This document shows, piece after piece, positions 19,690 to 30,238 of a stretch of DNA of 64,000 nt (position 1 is the first letter of the stretch; every line of letters begins with the position of its first letter). The DNA is from Hydnum rufescens UP504. Its lineage: Eukaryota; Basidiomycota; Agaricomycetes; Cantharellales; Hydnaceae. The notes below the pieces were generated by a model that was not told the origin of the DNA, did no database searches, and saw nothing but the letters and a program-made list of their open reading frames with translations. Location: the NCBI GenBank assembly GCA_014904985.1, contig MU128968.1, forward strand, positions 1 to 64,000, read 5' to 3'. Position numbers and translations under genes: made by a program.

Positions 19690-22600
19690 TCATGGACCCT
19701 CACTGGCAAGACTGCATTCGGGAAGGATCTCTCTGTTATCACTTTGAAAGCTTAATGTCCCATCACCTCTGACTCGGTCACGTCTTATAGTCCCAAGGCG
19801 GGATGGAGACACAATTTGAGGGGGAAGTGTGACCAACGACACACGTTTTGCCGCTCGTGTTTTACTCCAATCTTCAGCCTCTTCGTCAGCGAGGGTTCCC
19901 ACACCGGACCAGGGGTCTGCAGAGCTCGGTTCGGCGACGATGGGGCTTTCGACGGGAGTCGAACCCACAGAAGATCGCGATGGTGGAGTCCAGTCTGAGG
20001 AACTCGGAAAGGAGGATCCCTGCCGGGCATTCGAAACATTGATGGGCTCATCATTAACCTGGATGGCTACATCCATGTCCGTTAGTGGGTGAAGAGCGAC
20101 TGGAGGGACGAGGGACCTCTGGGCCGCAACGGCGATATGATCTGACATTGAGAGCGTAGAATTACGGTCTCTCACTGAGTGATCATCAACGGCGGTAAAG
20201 AATGAGCTGGTGGATGATTGTGGCCGTTCCGCGGTTGTCCATATTGAGAGTGCCACGGACGACGACGTCGCCAAGTCACCGTCGTCGGGCATAGAATGGA
20301 GTGGATGGGTAGCAGGAGACCCAGATGAAGAATCAAAGCCCGTCGACATCGTTCGTACTCGAAGTTCCTTGGTTGCTGCCTTTAAGGCAACGCACTTTGT
20401 TCTCTCCCAGTCTTCTTCATCTGCCATAAGATCTGAAACCAGGATCTCTCTCTGGCATTGCAACCTCGCAATATCTAGTCGCAACTCCTTGACACGTCTT
20501 GCCACAGGTCCGACCGCATTTTGAATCCTCTCCCTCGTGGATCGTTGAAATGGTGTAAGCACATGGAGATTCCGGGCAATGCACAGATCAGAATCCAGGG
20601 CCAGATCAGCTGTGGCTATTCGGGAATCAAGATCACGAATTTTGGAATGAATCACAGAAGAATTATGGTGTCCGTCGCGGTCTTGGGGATCAGGAGCTTG
20701 TGTAGAATCATGGGTTTGGTCTCTCGAAGGAATCTGGTCACTCTGGGACTTCGCTCCCGTCGTATGCTCAATGGAACCCTTGGAAACAGGACTGGGGAGG
20801 CGAACCGCATTGGTACAAGCGTCCACGATCGAAGATCCAAAGGCCAGCTCGGCCTTGACTCGGTTGAACGTGTCTTCTAGTCTCCCATCACCTCGCGCTG
20901 TACTGATAGTGTCCAAATCCACTCCACCACTGATACCATTGACAGTCATGCGGTGCGTAGTGTTCGCAGGTATCCCTGGCAATGAGACGGGAGAGTCATT
21001 GGGAGAATCGCCTGGGGTCGGCATTTCCGCGTCGCTATTGGAAACACAGAGGGAAACGGACGGAGATGCGTCCAACTGAGGGGTGCGGATTGTTGGCAAG
21101 ATAACCCGTGTATTCCTTTTGATATCTTTCACGAGGGACACGGCAGCCGCAGTCCCAGCAGATATCGCCTGCTTTCTTGTCATCGCCATATCCCGCATTC
21201 GGATCCCGCATGATTTGAAGGCGCTAGCATAGTTAATGAGAGACATCCACTGGCCCATGTCATTAGCTTCATTAGTCTTGATGAGATAGTGTCTGCCGCT
21301 TGGCATCACAAAGCGAAAAGTGTTAGGGTACTATATTCAAAATAAAGATATCAGCAAAGGTGCGAAGACCTAAGGACCTGCAAATGACCTTGGAGCAAGC
21401 GGTGTCACACAAAGCCACCGCATCCTGCAACGACACGAGCTCGTCCGGCTTAATATTTACGGTACGGATCCTAGTGTCTTCGTGAGAACCCATAAATGTA
21501 GATGCAACGGAGACGTCCTTAAAGAACAGAAGTTGGGATCCAGTAAGGATCAACGTCCAATATCTCCATTTCCGACTATTTGCTCTTCTGCCTCCATCGA
21601 GGTCCTCTAAAACGGAGAGCTAAACGAAAACGATCGCAGACTGAACATGATAACACACCTTTACGCGATACAACCCCAACTTTCGTAATTCGAAGGGTTC
21701 GTCTACTGCGTGAGTGCACTTCAGCCTTGGCTCCTGCAGATGCAAGCAGAGGAAGACTCTTTCGGCGGACAGGTTCGACAACCTCGATGCTTGGGGCTAA
21801 AACAAATGCCCGATGCATATCCCTTTCACTCATCTGGCCGGTGATACCAGTGTAAGAGTACGGGTTTGTCCAAGGGATATACGACTCGACGTCGGCGCGG
21901 AGTGGGTCGAGAAGATCCTGATCGCAGAAAAATAGTCCAAATACATCTTCATGACACTTGTCTAAATTACTTACTTGACGGATAAGGAAGTAAGGATCGA
22001 TTCGCTGCTTTCGGATCATGGTGGAACCTCCAGTCCCCACGGGGGCCCGCGCGTGCCTCTCCCTTGGGCCGCATTGGGGTTAGACTGTATCTCGAAGGCA
22101 GGACTCCGCTGACCATCGACGTCCATGGGGTCCTCGACAAAAATGAAAGGCGCAAAAGTGATATTGTCGTAGTAACACTTTCAGAATATATATGCATATT
22201 CAGAGGGCAAGACAAGAATCAGATACCTATCATAAACGTACGTCAAGGACCTCAGATGGGATGCCTGGGAGTCGAGCATTCTTTATGTAGTCCGCTTTGA
22301 CCATGCGATTTTTGTTGGAAGGGTTGAATGCGTCAGTGTGAAGCATAATGAGACTGAATGCTAGGATGTACGGGTGGTCTGAACCACAAAATCAGCGGAT
22401 ACAAGAGGCGGATGAAGTTATTTGCCCCTACCGCTGTTAGCGAAGAGACCCGTATTGCAAACCTGGTATCGGGCAGCGAAGGCCTCCATCACACGATCAA
22501 TCTGCTGAGTTTCACGAGGTAGACCAACATCCATCAGCAATTTACGTAGGGCAACATCAAGAGGGTCAGAGTGAAAATTGAATTGAGTCATGTAAGCATG

Positions 22601-24878
22601 GATTGCTTGGGCGTGAAATGAATCGTTGCTGAGAACGAGAAAAGATTGATTTTAAGTACTTGAGTACACCATGATTGAATGATAGATACCTCGCGGCAAG
22701 AATTCCCGCAATTTCCCTTCGGCTAACGGCGTGCATCAATCGCCCAGCATACGATTCTGGTGTCTCCCCATCCCGGAGTACTTCAGGGGCAGCAGGTTTC
22801 GCCGACGGCAGCAATCCAGATATGTGCCCAAAACTCGAGGAAGAACGCCTACTCATCATCTCTTGCTCAACGGAAAGAACGGGGAAAGTGGGTGAAGATA
22901 GCATGAATGTTTGCGACAGTTTGCGAAGAAGGGGAATAGGTGGATCCGATCTCGAAGGCAATACTGGGGGTGGCTTGAGACTTGCAGCTACTGGGTCTGA
23001 AATCTGGTTGAGGGGCGGGTCCGTTGCGAGGGGGAAGGGAATTCCGTCCGAGATATCTGGGATTTTCGGCACGAATGTGGATGAAGCCGCATTGTGAAAA
23101 AGAGACATGGAACGACGGCGAACGGCATGAAATGCGGCAGACAATCGGGGCGTCGAGTTAGAACGGCGAGGGCGAGGAGACAATACTGAACCTTTCGGAT
23201 CATTGTCCCCAGGGAGTAAGCTGTTTGAAGGCACCGCGGCGGTGTCAAGGCCCGGTGTGGATGCGACCTTCACATCTGCCTGTGGACCCTCGCACGGCAT
23301 GGTCGGAGATTGTAGTGATGACTGCACAAGCACGCGGGGAAAAGCAAGATCCACAAGAGAGGAGCCCGAGGGGGTATCTCCCAAATCCCGAGTGATACCT
23401 GTGCCTGTCATTCCCCGAGAGCCACTCCTCCGTAGAGGTGACGGAGGTGGCCAAGTGAAAGGACTATCAAGGCCCTTTTGAGCCTCTGATGAGGTCTTGG
23501 TCTTCGCATCTAAAAGGTTGGTCGGACTCTCGATATCTGAAGTGAACGAAATGAAGTCCTCGATTCCAAGAGGAGACATGACGCGTTGAGGGGGAAGGCC
23601 AAAGTAGTCGGACATCGGGTGAATTGGGGACAATGGACGGATGGAAGACCCTGGATGTCCTGGGGATGTTTTTGGACGAGAACCAGGGATTACATGATGT
23701 TGGTTGGTCTGAGGTATTCCTGGAAGGGGAGGTGAACTAGAATTGAGATTAGCGGGAGTTGGTGCATTGCTTGGAGATTGTTGAAAGAACCACAAAGAAT
23801 TACGTCTCGAAGAATCTGGAAGTGGAAGCGGTGAGACACCAGTATCCGACTGTACGCGTTGCCTCAATCCACTCGAAGGACCTGCCGTACCGACATCACT
23901 CCCATCTTGATTTACTCGCTTCTTACGTCGTTCCCTCGGCGATTCTTCACTTGAGCGAATCTTAACCGGGCTTGCTTCTTGGGCTCCGAGGGTAAAGGCA
24001 CGTAAGGGGGGTCCAATCGACATCCCTTGCTGGCGTCCTAGCTCAGCATGTGGCAGGGCCTCATCGGTGCGCGACGTGGGACTTGGCGTAATACTGGAGG
24101 AAGGATTCTGGGCTGACGTCGATTTGCTAAAACTTTTCAAACGACGCAAGGGAGAAGCCTTGCCAGAGACCGAAGGCAAGGGTACCGGGGATCGTGATGT
24201 GGGTAAAGGCAAGGATGAATGTGAGCGTGGGTGTGATGGGGACATTGAGACTGAGGCATTCATCGGTCCCAATGAAGTTGGCTCATTGGAATGAACAGGA
24301 TTCACAGATAAAGAAGAGGGTGTCGAGGAAAGAGTCACTGGAACGCCGAGAGGAATCCCTGAGCCAAGAGATGCGTGTGCAAGTGCAGCTGTCGCCGAGC
24401 CTTTCTTTAACCGTAGAGATGGTATTAATGAATTTAACTGCGGCTTCTGGGAAAGAGGTGTAGTGTGTGAGGGAGCTGATGGGGTGTCAAGGATCTCGGC
24501 TTCAGTGGAGGATGGAGTCTCGACTTCGTTGGGTAGCTTTGGTAGAGCTTTATCTACTCTTAGGAGAGCCGACCCAGAAACAGAACGTCTTGGGTCGGGG
24601 GAATAATGGTTGGTATCATTAGATGGATTGGGGCGATATATGGTAGGGGAAATAATTTGAGGGTCAGGAACTGGAGGTGCTGACATGGCGCCCGTGTGGT
24701 GAAGAAGGGGAAACGAATGAGTGGATATCGTGGATGTGACTTGGGTCGTAGTTGGGCTAGTGGCTGTGAAGTCTTGTTCTGCAATCACCAGAGCAGAATC
24801 GTCAATCGAAGTCAATCCATACGCGAACCGGGTGCCCGGAGGGACCTTGGACGCGAAAGAAGAATTCCATTCGAACAT
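19690..24878 (-). CDS. Arf GTPase exchange factor with Sec7 and PH domains (Syt1-like)
   Basis: The protein has roughly 1500 residues. A long Ser/Pro-rich N-terminal half (22640-24878) has no domain. The Sec7 domain follows around 22160-22760: ESYAGRLMHAVSRREIAGIL, then LPRETQQIDRVMEAFAARY, the HPYILAFSLIMLHTDAFNP block, and NKNRMVKADYIKN. LPRE contains the catalytic glutamate finger. Further on are APFIFVEDPMDV and SYIPWTNPYSYTG. A PH domain (WRYWTLILTGSQLLFFKD ... GQWMSLINYASAF) follows at about 21200-21600. The C-terminus is a coiled-coil-like stretch and a disordered tail. The layout fits fungal Syt1-type factors that load GTP onto Arf at Golgi or plasma membrane. The ATG at 24878 is used because the frame opens only with GTG further upstream; an upstream exon is possible. 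Confidence 0.85.
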
Positions 24879-25145
24879 TTCGACCACTCAGAAAGGCTTC
24901 GCTAGAGGCCAGAATATTATATGAGTTCTCAGCCTGCTCTACTCGTGGTTGTGGTCAATCAATTCACCACGATGCGTCTCGAAATGGAAGGCGGGACAAC
25001 TGCCTCCATGAAATATTTTCCCAAGAAATTTGACACAGGCCCGGCACTAAGGGGAGAGAGAGGATAGGAGACCGGCCTGAGATTCAAGAGTGACGAAGAT
25101 GATGGAACGGGCGACCGGTAACTCCCGCCTGCGACTAGCAACAAA

Positions 25146-25472
25146 ATGTTTGGCGCTTTTGCCTTGGCCACTCGACGTACTTTAGCACACATAAGGCCAT
25201 TTAACCCCCCCAGAAGTGACCAGGGGATTCATCCAGTCTCCCATGCCCCAGTATCAGGGACTTCGACTTTCGTCAATGCAACCACAGATTTTTCGCGTGG
25301 AATGAAAGTTCGCTCATCCGTGAAATTGTTTTGTGACGGATGCTCGGTCGTGCGTCGCAAGGGAAATTTGTATGTTATATGCTCAAAGGATGCTAAACAC
25401 AAACAAGTAGGAACGAGCATTTCATCGTCTGTCCTCCGCTAACTTCACTTCGTTTTGCAGCGCCAAGGGTAG
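25146..25472 (+). CDS. Mitochondrial ribosomal protein bL36m
   Basis: Two exons give 90 residues. The C-terminal [20 protein letters not shown] plus [12 protein letters not shown] is the complete bacterial-type L36 zinc fold (Cys-x2-Cys ... Cys ... His). An N-terminal extension of about 50 residues rich in Arg and Ser should be a mitochondrial targeting signal. The last four codons (RQG and stop) lie in a second exon after an intron at about 25408-25460. In yeast the counterpart is RTC6/MRPL36-like and sits near the peptidyl-transferase side of the large mitoribosomal subunit. Confidence 0.93.
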
Positions 25473-25885
25473 GGTTTTCTGAAGGGGTTGGGGCGGTCAC
25501 ACAGGCCTCGAATGCCGTGGCATACGAATGCAAAGGTGTTGGGGTTCTTGTACATCCATTGTAGTTCGTCCACTGCGACGCGCCCATACAGTCGTTTGAG
25601 TTTCGAGGACATTATGTTAATGTTATACACTCTTTGAACACCCGGACGCGTGCTGGGGTAAGTGTAATCCGCATGGTCCGTGAGGGCTTACGCCAACACG
25701 AGTTGACTCTCTGAAACGATACCCTTCACGGACACAATCATTCTGTCCCAGATGGTGCCGTAGCGTAGCTAGCATCGTCAGAGGGAGGCCTTGATGCTAC
25801 TTTCGCCAGTCGAGGATCAGACAAAAGTTGAAATCTTGGGGCCGGGATGCATCAAATCGAGGTTCACCGGGTTACAAGCCCAGAC
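25473..25885. other. Convergent 3' intergenic stretch
   Basis: A 61-codon minus-strand frame (25445-25630) overlaps the bL36m 3' end and has no recognisable motif; I do not call it a gene. The rest is the shared 3' region of bL36m (+) and the DLT1-like gene (-). Confidence 0.35.
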
Positions 25886-26731
25886 TCACATCTGAGTGAG
25901 GTATGAGGCTAACTGTTCACATTCCTCGCAGTCCAGTCGTGAAGGCTCCCGTTCGGCATAGCGAGCTTGCTGTATTAGCGTATCGTAGCGTCGAAGCCAG
26001 GTCGGGTCCCGTGCCGCGATCCAGCCTCCAAAGGCCTCAGATGGGAAGCAAGAGATTGGTGAGGTTTTAACGGTGGGAAAGATGGCAACAGTGACCTGAC
26101 CCCTCGGTCTGGAATAACGTCAATAACCTTATGGCGCGATGAATTGGGACACTAACCAACTGTAGAAAGTGTATTCAACATGGTCCGGCGAAAGTGTACT
26201 CCTTCAAGAGCAGTCCCTTCGGAATCCAATATCGAATTACCCACGATATTGAAACGTGACGATGCATACCTGGGGAGCCCCAGCCTTCCTGAGAAGTAAT
26301 CTGTGGTTGAGCAATCTGGGAGATGGCACACACTCTATCGTACTCTGTCGCTACGAGTTCTGCCACGGGCTGGAGCACTTATTAATGTAAGAAGGAATAG
26401 AGGAGATTGCGTAGAATTACCTTGGGAACATCGCCATCTTTGATGGCGACAAATGTTTTCGGGATACCTCTCAGATTATGAACTGTGGTGATTTTGCGGC
26501 TGAGGTAGATCGCCACCGTCACAATAGCCTACATCTCGCTCAGAAACTGCCGGCAGTATAGCAAACTAAGTGTCGAACCAATGCCACATATGAAGCAACA
26601 ATTGAGATGACGTTCCAATTGGCTTCGGATGAACAGACTGCTTGAAACACGAGGGAAGCGCCCGAGGCGAGCACAGCCACGCCGGTGATGAAGACGAAGA
26701 AAGCAAAAGAGAGGTCATAGAGGAGGGCCAT
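25886..26731 (-). CDS. DLT1-like membrane protein
   Basis: Joined exons give about 230 residues. Two membrane segments come first (LLYDLSFAFFVFITGVAVLA and NWNVISIVASYVAL|AIVTVAIYL). They are followed by GIPKTFVAIKDGDVPK, VATEYDRVCAISQIAQP and EGWGSPG. A C-terminal exon carries GGWIAARDPTWLRRYDTLIQ and ECEQLASYLTQM. This order (two TM, IPK..P...D.PK, E..R...I, GWG.PG) matches the fungal DLT1 family, named for a cold-sensitive yeast mutant; its biochemical role is unknown. The ATG at 26731 opens directly before the first TM. A GTG 30 bases upstream extends the frame, so a further N-terminal exon is possible. Confidence 0.7.
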
Positions 26732-27664
26732 CTTGTGGTATTCGGAAACACGGTAGGGCACCTATTATATTACCTATGTGAGGGAAGATTTGTAAAGCTC
26801 GGCCAATTATTTATACCAATGGCAGCATTTTATGAGCATCGGTTGGTTGAAAATTTGTTTCCGAGCCTACCCTCGGATCTTTCCGATGATCACTATCACC
26901 CCTTGTATGCAGTTGTACGCGTGAACCTGCTCCCCTATCCAAAATACGAATGGACTGGGCCTCATGATGACTTTCAAAGCGGCTACTCTCAGAAGCAAAT
27001 GGAAAAATGGTCACTTGAATGTGCTAATTGCTCCAAGCGAGTGCTGGTTCGTCAAACTTGCCCATACATGTGGCTAGGGCTCCCCCTGGACATTCCCACC
27101 GTTCCCACTAGATGTTATAACATCTAACAACCCACTACACCTAAGGATTGGCCATTACTCAGCAATAATCCCTATCCATGTAACGTGTATTGCTGTATAT
27201 GTACAGTTCTCACCCGCTAGCGCCGATATTTAGAGCTGAGGTTCTTATTTACAGCACTCTAACTTCCTCAATCACATTAGGCATCCAGTGCATATATATT
27301 AAAGTGATAGCTACATATAATAGGAATAGGTTGGAGAGACATGATCAGGAGGTGCAAATGGATGTGGATGCAGGGTACCAGTAATGGATAGGAAGAGACG
27401 CCCCTTACGCGCAATGCACAAAGCAAAGGGGCCTACTGGTAACTGGTAGGAAAAGAACTGCAGTCCCTGGCCCCTGTATCATATTGCTGTCTAGGATCGC
27501 ATGCGAATCAGGCAATCGAGCGGGATACTGCCTGAGGATACAGGCCTCGTGGGGATGGTGCACACTCTCCAGATGCTCAAGAGGCATCCAAGGAAAGCGC
27601 AAGCTCAATGAAGTAAGCGGACAAACTGCCATACAAGCCAGATAGACAGCACGTGAATTCAGCC
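26732..27664. other. Intergenic stretch with one weak open frame
   Basis: A plus-strand frame from ATG 26819 to 27127 (102 codons) contains ECANCSKRVLVRQTCPY but matches no family I know. Its start would lie 87 bp from the DLT1-like start. The rest (27130-27660) is AT-rich with no supported gene and probably holds the PPR gene promoter. Confidence 0.3.
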
Positions 27665-29824
27665 ATGAAAGCATCCATACCATTCTTCATTCTCCCTCGC
27701 CCAGTTCGATCCCTCCCTCGTTCTCGCTCTCGCACGACAGCAAGTATTTCACCCGCGATTATCCTCAGATCCAGTTCTCAAGCCGAACGACCTTTCGACC
27801 CCAACTCCCTTCGAGTCGCACTCGCACGGAACGACCTACTTCGTGTTCAACGTATCATAGCCAGCTATGGCAGCTCTATTGTCAGCCATCATGATATGGA
27901 ATACGCGTCGAGGGCATTAGTGAAACAAGTCCAATCTCTACCCTCAAATAGCAGCGAAAGTATATCAGCCTCAGATCTGCACAGATTGTCCATCATTCTG
28001 GCATCAAAATCACGACCGGCCCCACTCATTGCATTTATGTACCATTACTTGACCCTTGGTCTGGCCGACCCCGTTATAGGGTTGTGGAAGGATCTCCAAC
28101 ACACTATGGACCGCGTGAGCCATGATGGTCCAGTGAAATCAACTCCAGACGCTTCTGGTCCCCCGGGAGCTGTAGATCCCAAATCACCTGGTCTCGGAGA
28201 TGTCATTGGCTGCGTCGTCATCGCTTGTACCATGACGAACAATCATGATCTCGCTCTTCGATCTTCTCTCACTGGAGAATTCATGGTCCCGATCCTCTGG
28301 AGTAAAACCGAAACTCTCGCCGAGAAAATCCTTGGTGGCGACGATGAAGCACGAGGGCGATTTTATCAATTCCTTGATGACGTCAAAATTGTCAGGCTGG
28401 TAGCGCGCCCATTCGTGGTCTTACGGTACTTTACCCAGCTTTTCGAAAACGGCGACCACACTGTTGCGATAAAGGCCTGTGGGGATCTTATACGCGCTGT
28501 GGCCTCATCCTCGCCTTGGATTGCGCCTACCGATACTGAGGGATGGAATTCGGATGGACGGTATCTCGCCGCCGTCACCGAACCGTTATGGAGCGTGATA
28601 CTTTCTGGCCTAATGCGTGCCAATCGCAAGGACCTGGCTCGATCAGTCTGGAAGCTAATGGACGATTTGGGCGTGAAGCGTGGAACAATTGTCTGGAACG
28701 CCTTATTAGATGGGTACGGAAAGGCTGGGCAATACGAGGAGCTGAAGGCTGTTTGGGATGGGATGAACCAACACCATGTCCCGAAAGACATTTTCTCCTA
28801 TACCTCGATGATCTCATCATTATTCCAGCTGCGCAAATCATCCGAAGCAACTCTTCTCTTCGAAGAAATGCGGCGTGCGGTTGCAAAGAAATCTCTCAAA
28901 TCCAGCCCTTCCCATTCGACCACGCAGGGAACCGATGAATCCGACCCTAACCCACAGCTTCTTCACGCATCGACCTCGGGATCTCTGACGGTTGCTTACA
29001 ACGCCGTCATCCACGGATTGCTTATTTGTGCTCAACCGAAGATTGCACAATCAGTATTGGAGGACATGAAGATTCACGGACCCAAACCAGATATTACCAC
29101 GTACAATACCTTTCTCCGCCATTACAGCCGAAAACGTGAGACTGCAGCCTTCACGGCCATACTTCGCGACATCCCTACCAGTGGACTGCAGCCTGACGTT
29201 GTTACATTCACGATGATGTTGCAACTGTTCATTCGCTCAGGCAAGCATCAGGGTGTGGACCGTCTCAATCAGGCCATGAGCTCGATGGGTGTGTCACCCA
29301 ACGTAGTCTCTTACTCGGCTATTATCGACAGCGTGATCAGGAAAGGAGGGGAAAGCAACATGGAAGCGGGGCTCGCCCTTCTTCGGCAAATGGAGGATCG
29401 AGGTCTAGCTCCCAACGAAGTCACATTCACCGCGATTTTGGCTGCTCTTCGACGCGACGTCTCTCTAACCCCAGCATTTGTGGAACACAAGAGAGAGGAG
29501 ATTATGAACCGTATGCGACAGACAGGCATCCACTTTAATCGGGTCACTTTCAACGTGCTTATCAAGGCATGTTTGGAGCGGCCAGGTCGCGAGGGCCTAA
29601 CAAGCGCAGTGGACAAGTATCGAGAGATGATCGGCGCTGGGGTAAATCCGACCGATGATACATTCTACATGCTCCTTCTAGGTGCATGGACTCGGCGACA
29701 GTTAGATATTGGTTACGACTTAGTCGAGGAGATGGAGAGAATAGGATTCGTCCCGCAGAATGCGGTAGCTGAGTTGGTAGATAGCATACGAAAAGATGGG
29801 ATGTCTACGAGTTTCACATTTTGA
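27665..29824 (+). CDS. Mitochondrial pentatricopeptide repeat (PPR) protein
   Basis: A single uninterrupted exon of 719 codons, unusual beside its intron-rich neighbours. The first 40 residues are rich in Arg and Ser without acids (FFILPRPVRSLPRSRSRT), a mitochondrial targeting signal. PPR motifs are clear from about residue 310: GTIVWNALLDGYGKAGQYEE, DIFSYTSMISSLFQLRKSSE, TVAYNAVIHGLLICAQPKIA, DITTYNTFLRHYSRKRE, DVVTFTMMLQLFIRSGKHQG, NVVSYSAIIDSVIRKGG, NEVTFTAILAALRRD, NRVTFNVLIKACLERPG and TDDTFYMLLLGAWTRRQLD. PPR proteins bind organellar RNA, one base per repeat, and act in RNA processing, stability or translation. The RNA target cannot be told from sequence. Confidence 0.92.
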   Translation: MKASIPFFILPRPVRSLPRSRSRTTASISPAIILRSSSQAERPFDPNSLRVALARNDLLRVQRIIASYGSSIVSHHDMEYASRALVKQVQSLPSNSSESISASDLHRLSIILASKSRPAPLIAFMYHYLTLGLADPVIGLWKDLQHTMDRVSHDGPVKSTPDASGPPGAVDPKSPGLGDVIGCVVIACTMTNNHDLALRSSLTGEFMVPILWSKTETLAEKILGGDDEARGRFYQFLDDVKIVRLVARPFVVLRYFTQLFENGDHTVAIKACGDLIRAVASSSPWIAPTDTEGWNSDGRYLAAVTEPLWSVILSGLMRANRKDLARSVWKLMDDLGVKRGTIVWNALLDGYGKAGQYEELKAVWDGMNQHHVPKDIFSYTSMISSLFQLRKSSEATLLFEEMRRAVAKKSLKSSPSHSTTQGTDESDPNPQLLHASTSGSLTVAYNAVIHGLLICAQPKIAQSVLEDMKIHGPKPDITTYNTFLRHYSRKRETAAFTAILRDIPTSGLQPDVVTFTMMLQLFIRSGKHQGVDRLNQAMSSMGVSPNVVSYSAIIDSVIRKGGESNMEAGLALLRQMEDRGLAPNEVTFTAILAALRRDVSLTPAFVEHKREEIMNRMRQTGIHFNRVTFNVLIKACLERPGREGLTSAVDKYREMIGAGVNPTDDTFYMLLLGAWTRRQLDIGYDLVEEMERIGFVPQNAVAELVDSIRKDGMSTSFTF

Positions 29825-29845
29825 CGTATACCTCCTGTCCACAAT

Positions 29846-30157
29846 CTACCCAGACACGCCAAAAAAACCCTTGGTGAACCCAAATCGTAAGTAGCGAGCA
29901 TAGGCTAGAAGAGTGATCTTTTGTAAAGGGAAGATGCATTCTGTATGAAAACGCTGCATACCCCATTGACTCCACCTTCGCCCAAACCACTTTCCGATGA
30001 ATGGCATGGCGACTACTGTAAGAACGAGGTGCAATTGTGTAATGCTCTCCTCCCATTCCTCCTCCGCAAGACGGATATCATCGTCCGAATCGTATGCGCT
30101 GTCGTCCGAACTCTGGACTGAGTCGTCGACTGATTCTAGCGAATGCGTGGAAGGCAT
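29846..30157 (-). CDS. MIM2-like mitochondrial outer-membrane biogenesis protein
   Basis: Two exons give about 84 residues. The N-terminal third is Ser/Asp-rich (SVQSSDDSAYDSDDDIR). Then comes EEEWEESITQLHLVLTVV, a single membrane segment (LVLTVVAMPFIGKWF) and GRRWSQW|AYARYLRFG; the bar marks the intron of about 60 nt. The block WEES..QL....P..GK..GR.WS.WAYARY is what I know from fungal Mim2, which pairs with Mim1 to insert single-pass and multi-pass helical proteins into the mitochondrial outer membrane. Size fits (yeast Mim2 has 87 residues). It converges on the PPR gene with 21 bp between stop codons. Confidence 0.72.
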   Translation of the reverse strand: MPSTHSLESVDDSVQSSDDSAYDSDDDIRLAEEEWEESITQLHLVLTVVAMPFIGKWFGRRWSQWGMQRFHTECIFPLQKITLLAYARYLRFGFTKGFFGVSG

Positions 30158-30238
30158 TGGAGCAGTCCGGAAGCAAATTCTGACACCCCTCACTCCGGTG
30201 CGATAATTGGCAGCCTACCTGCCTCAAGCTCATGTGCA

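Noticed and set aside
25445..25630. Small minus-strand gene of 61 codons
   Set aside because: It overlaps the bL36m 3' end on the other strand and has no motif or promoter sign.
26819..27127. 102-codon plus-strand gene beside the DLT1-like gene
   Set aside because: It contains two cysteine pairs but no known family, no splice structure and AT-rich surroundings. Kept only as a note under the intergenic entry.
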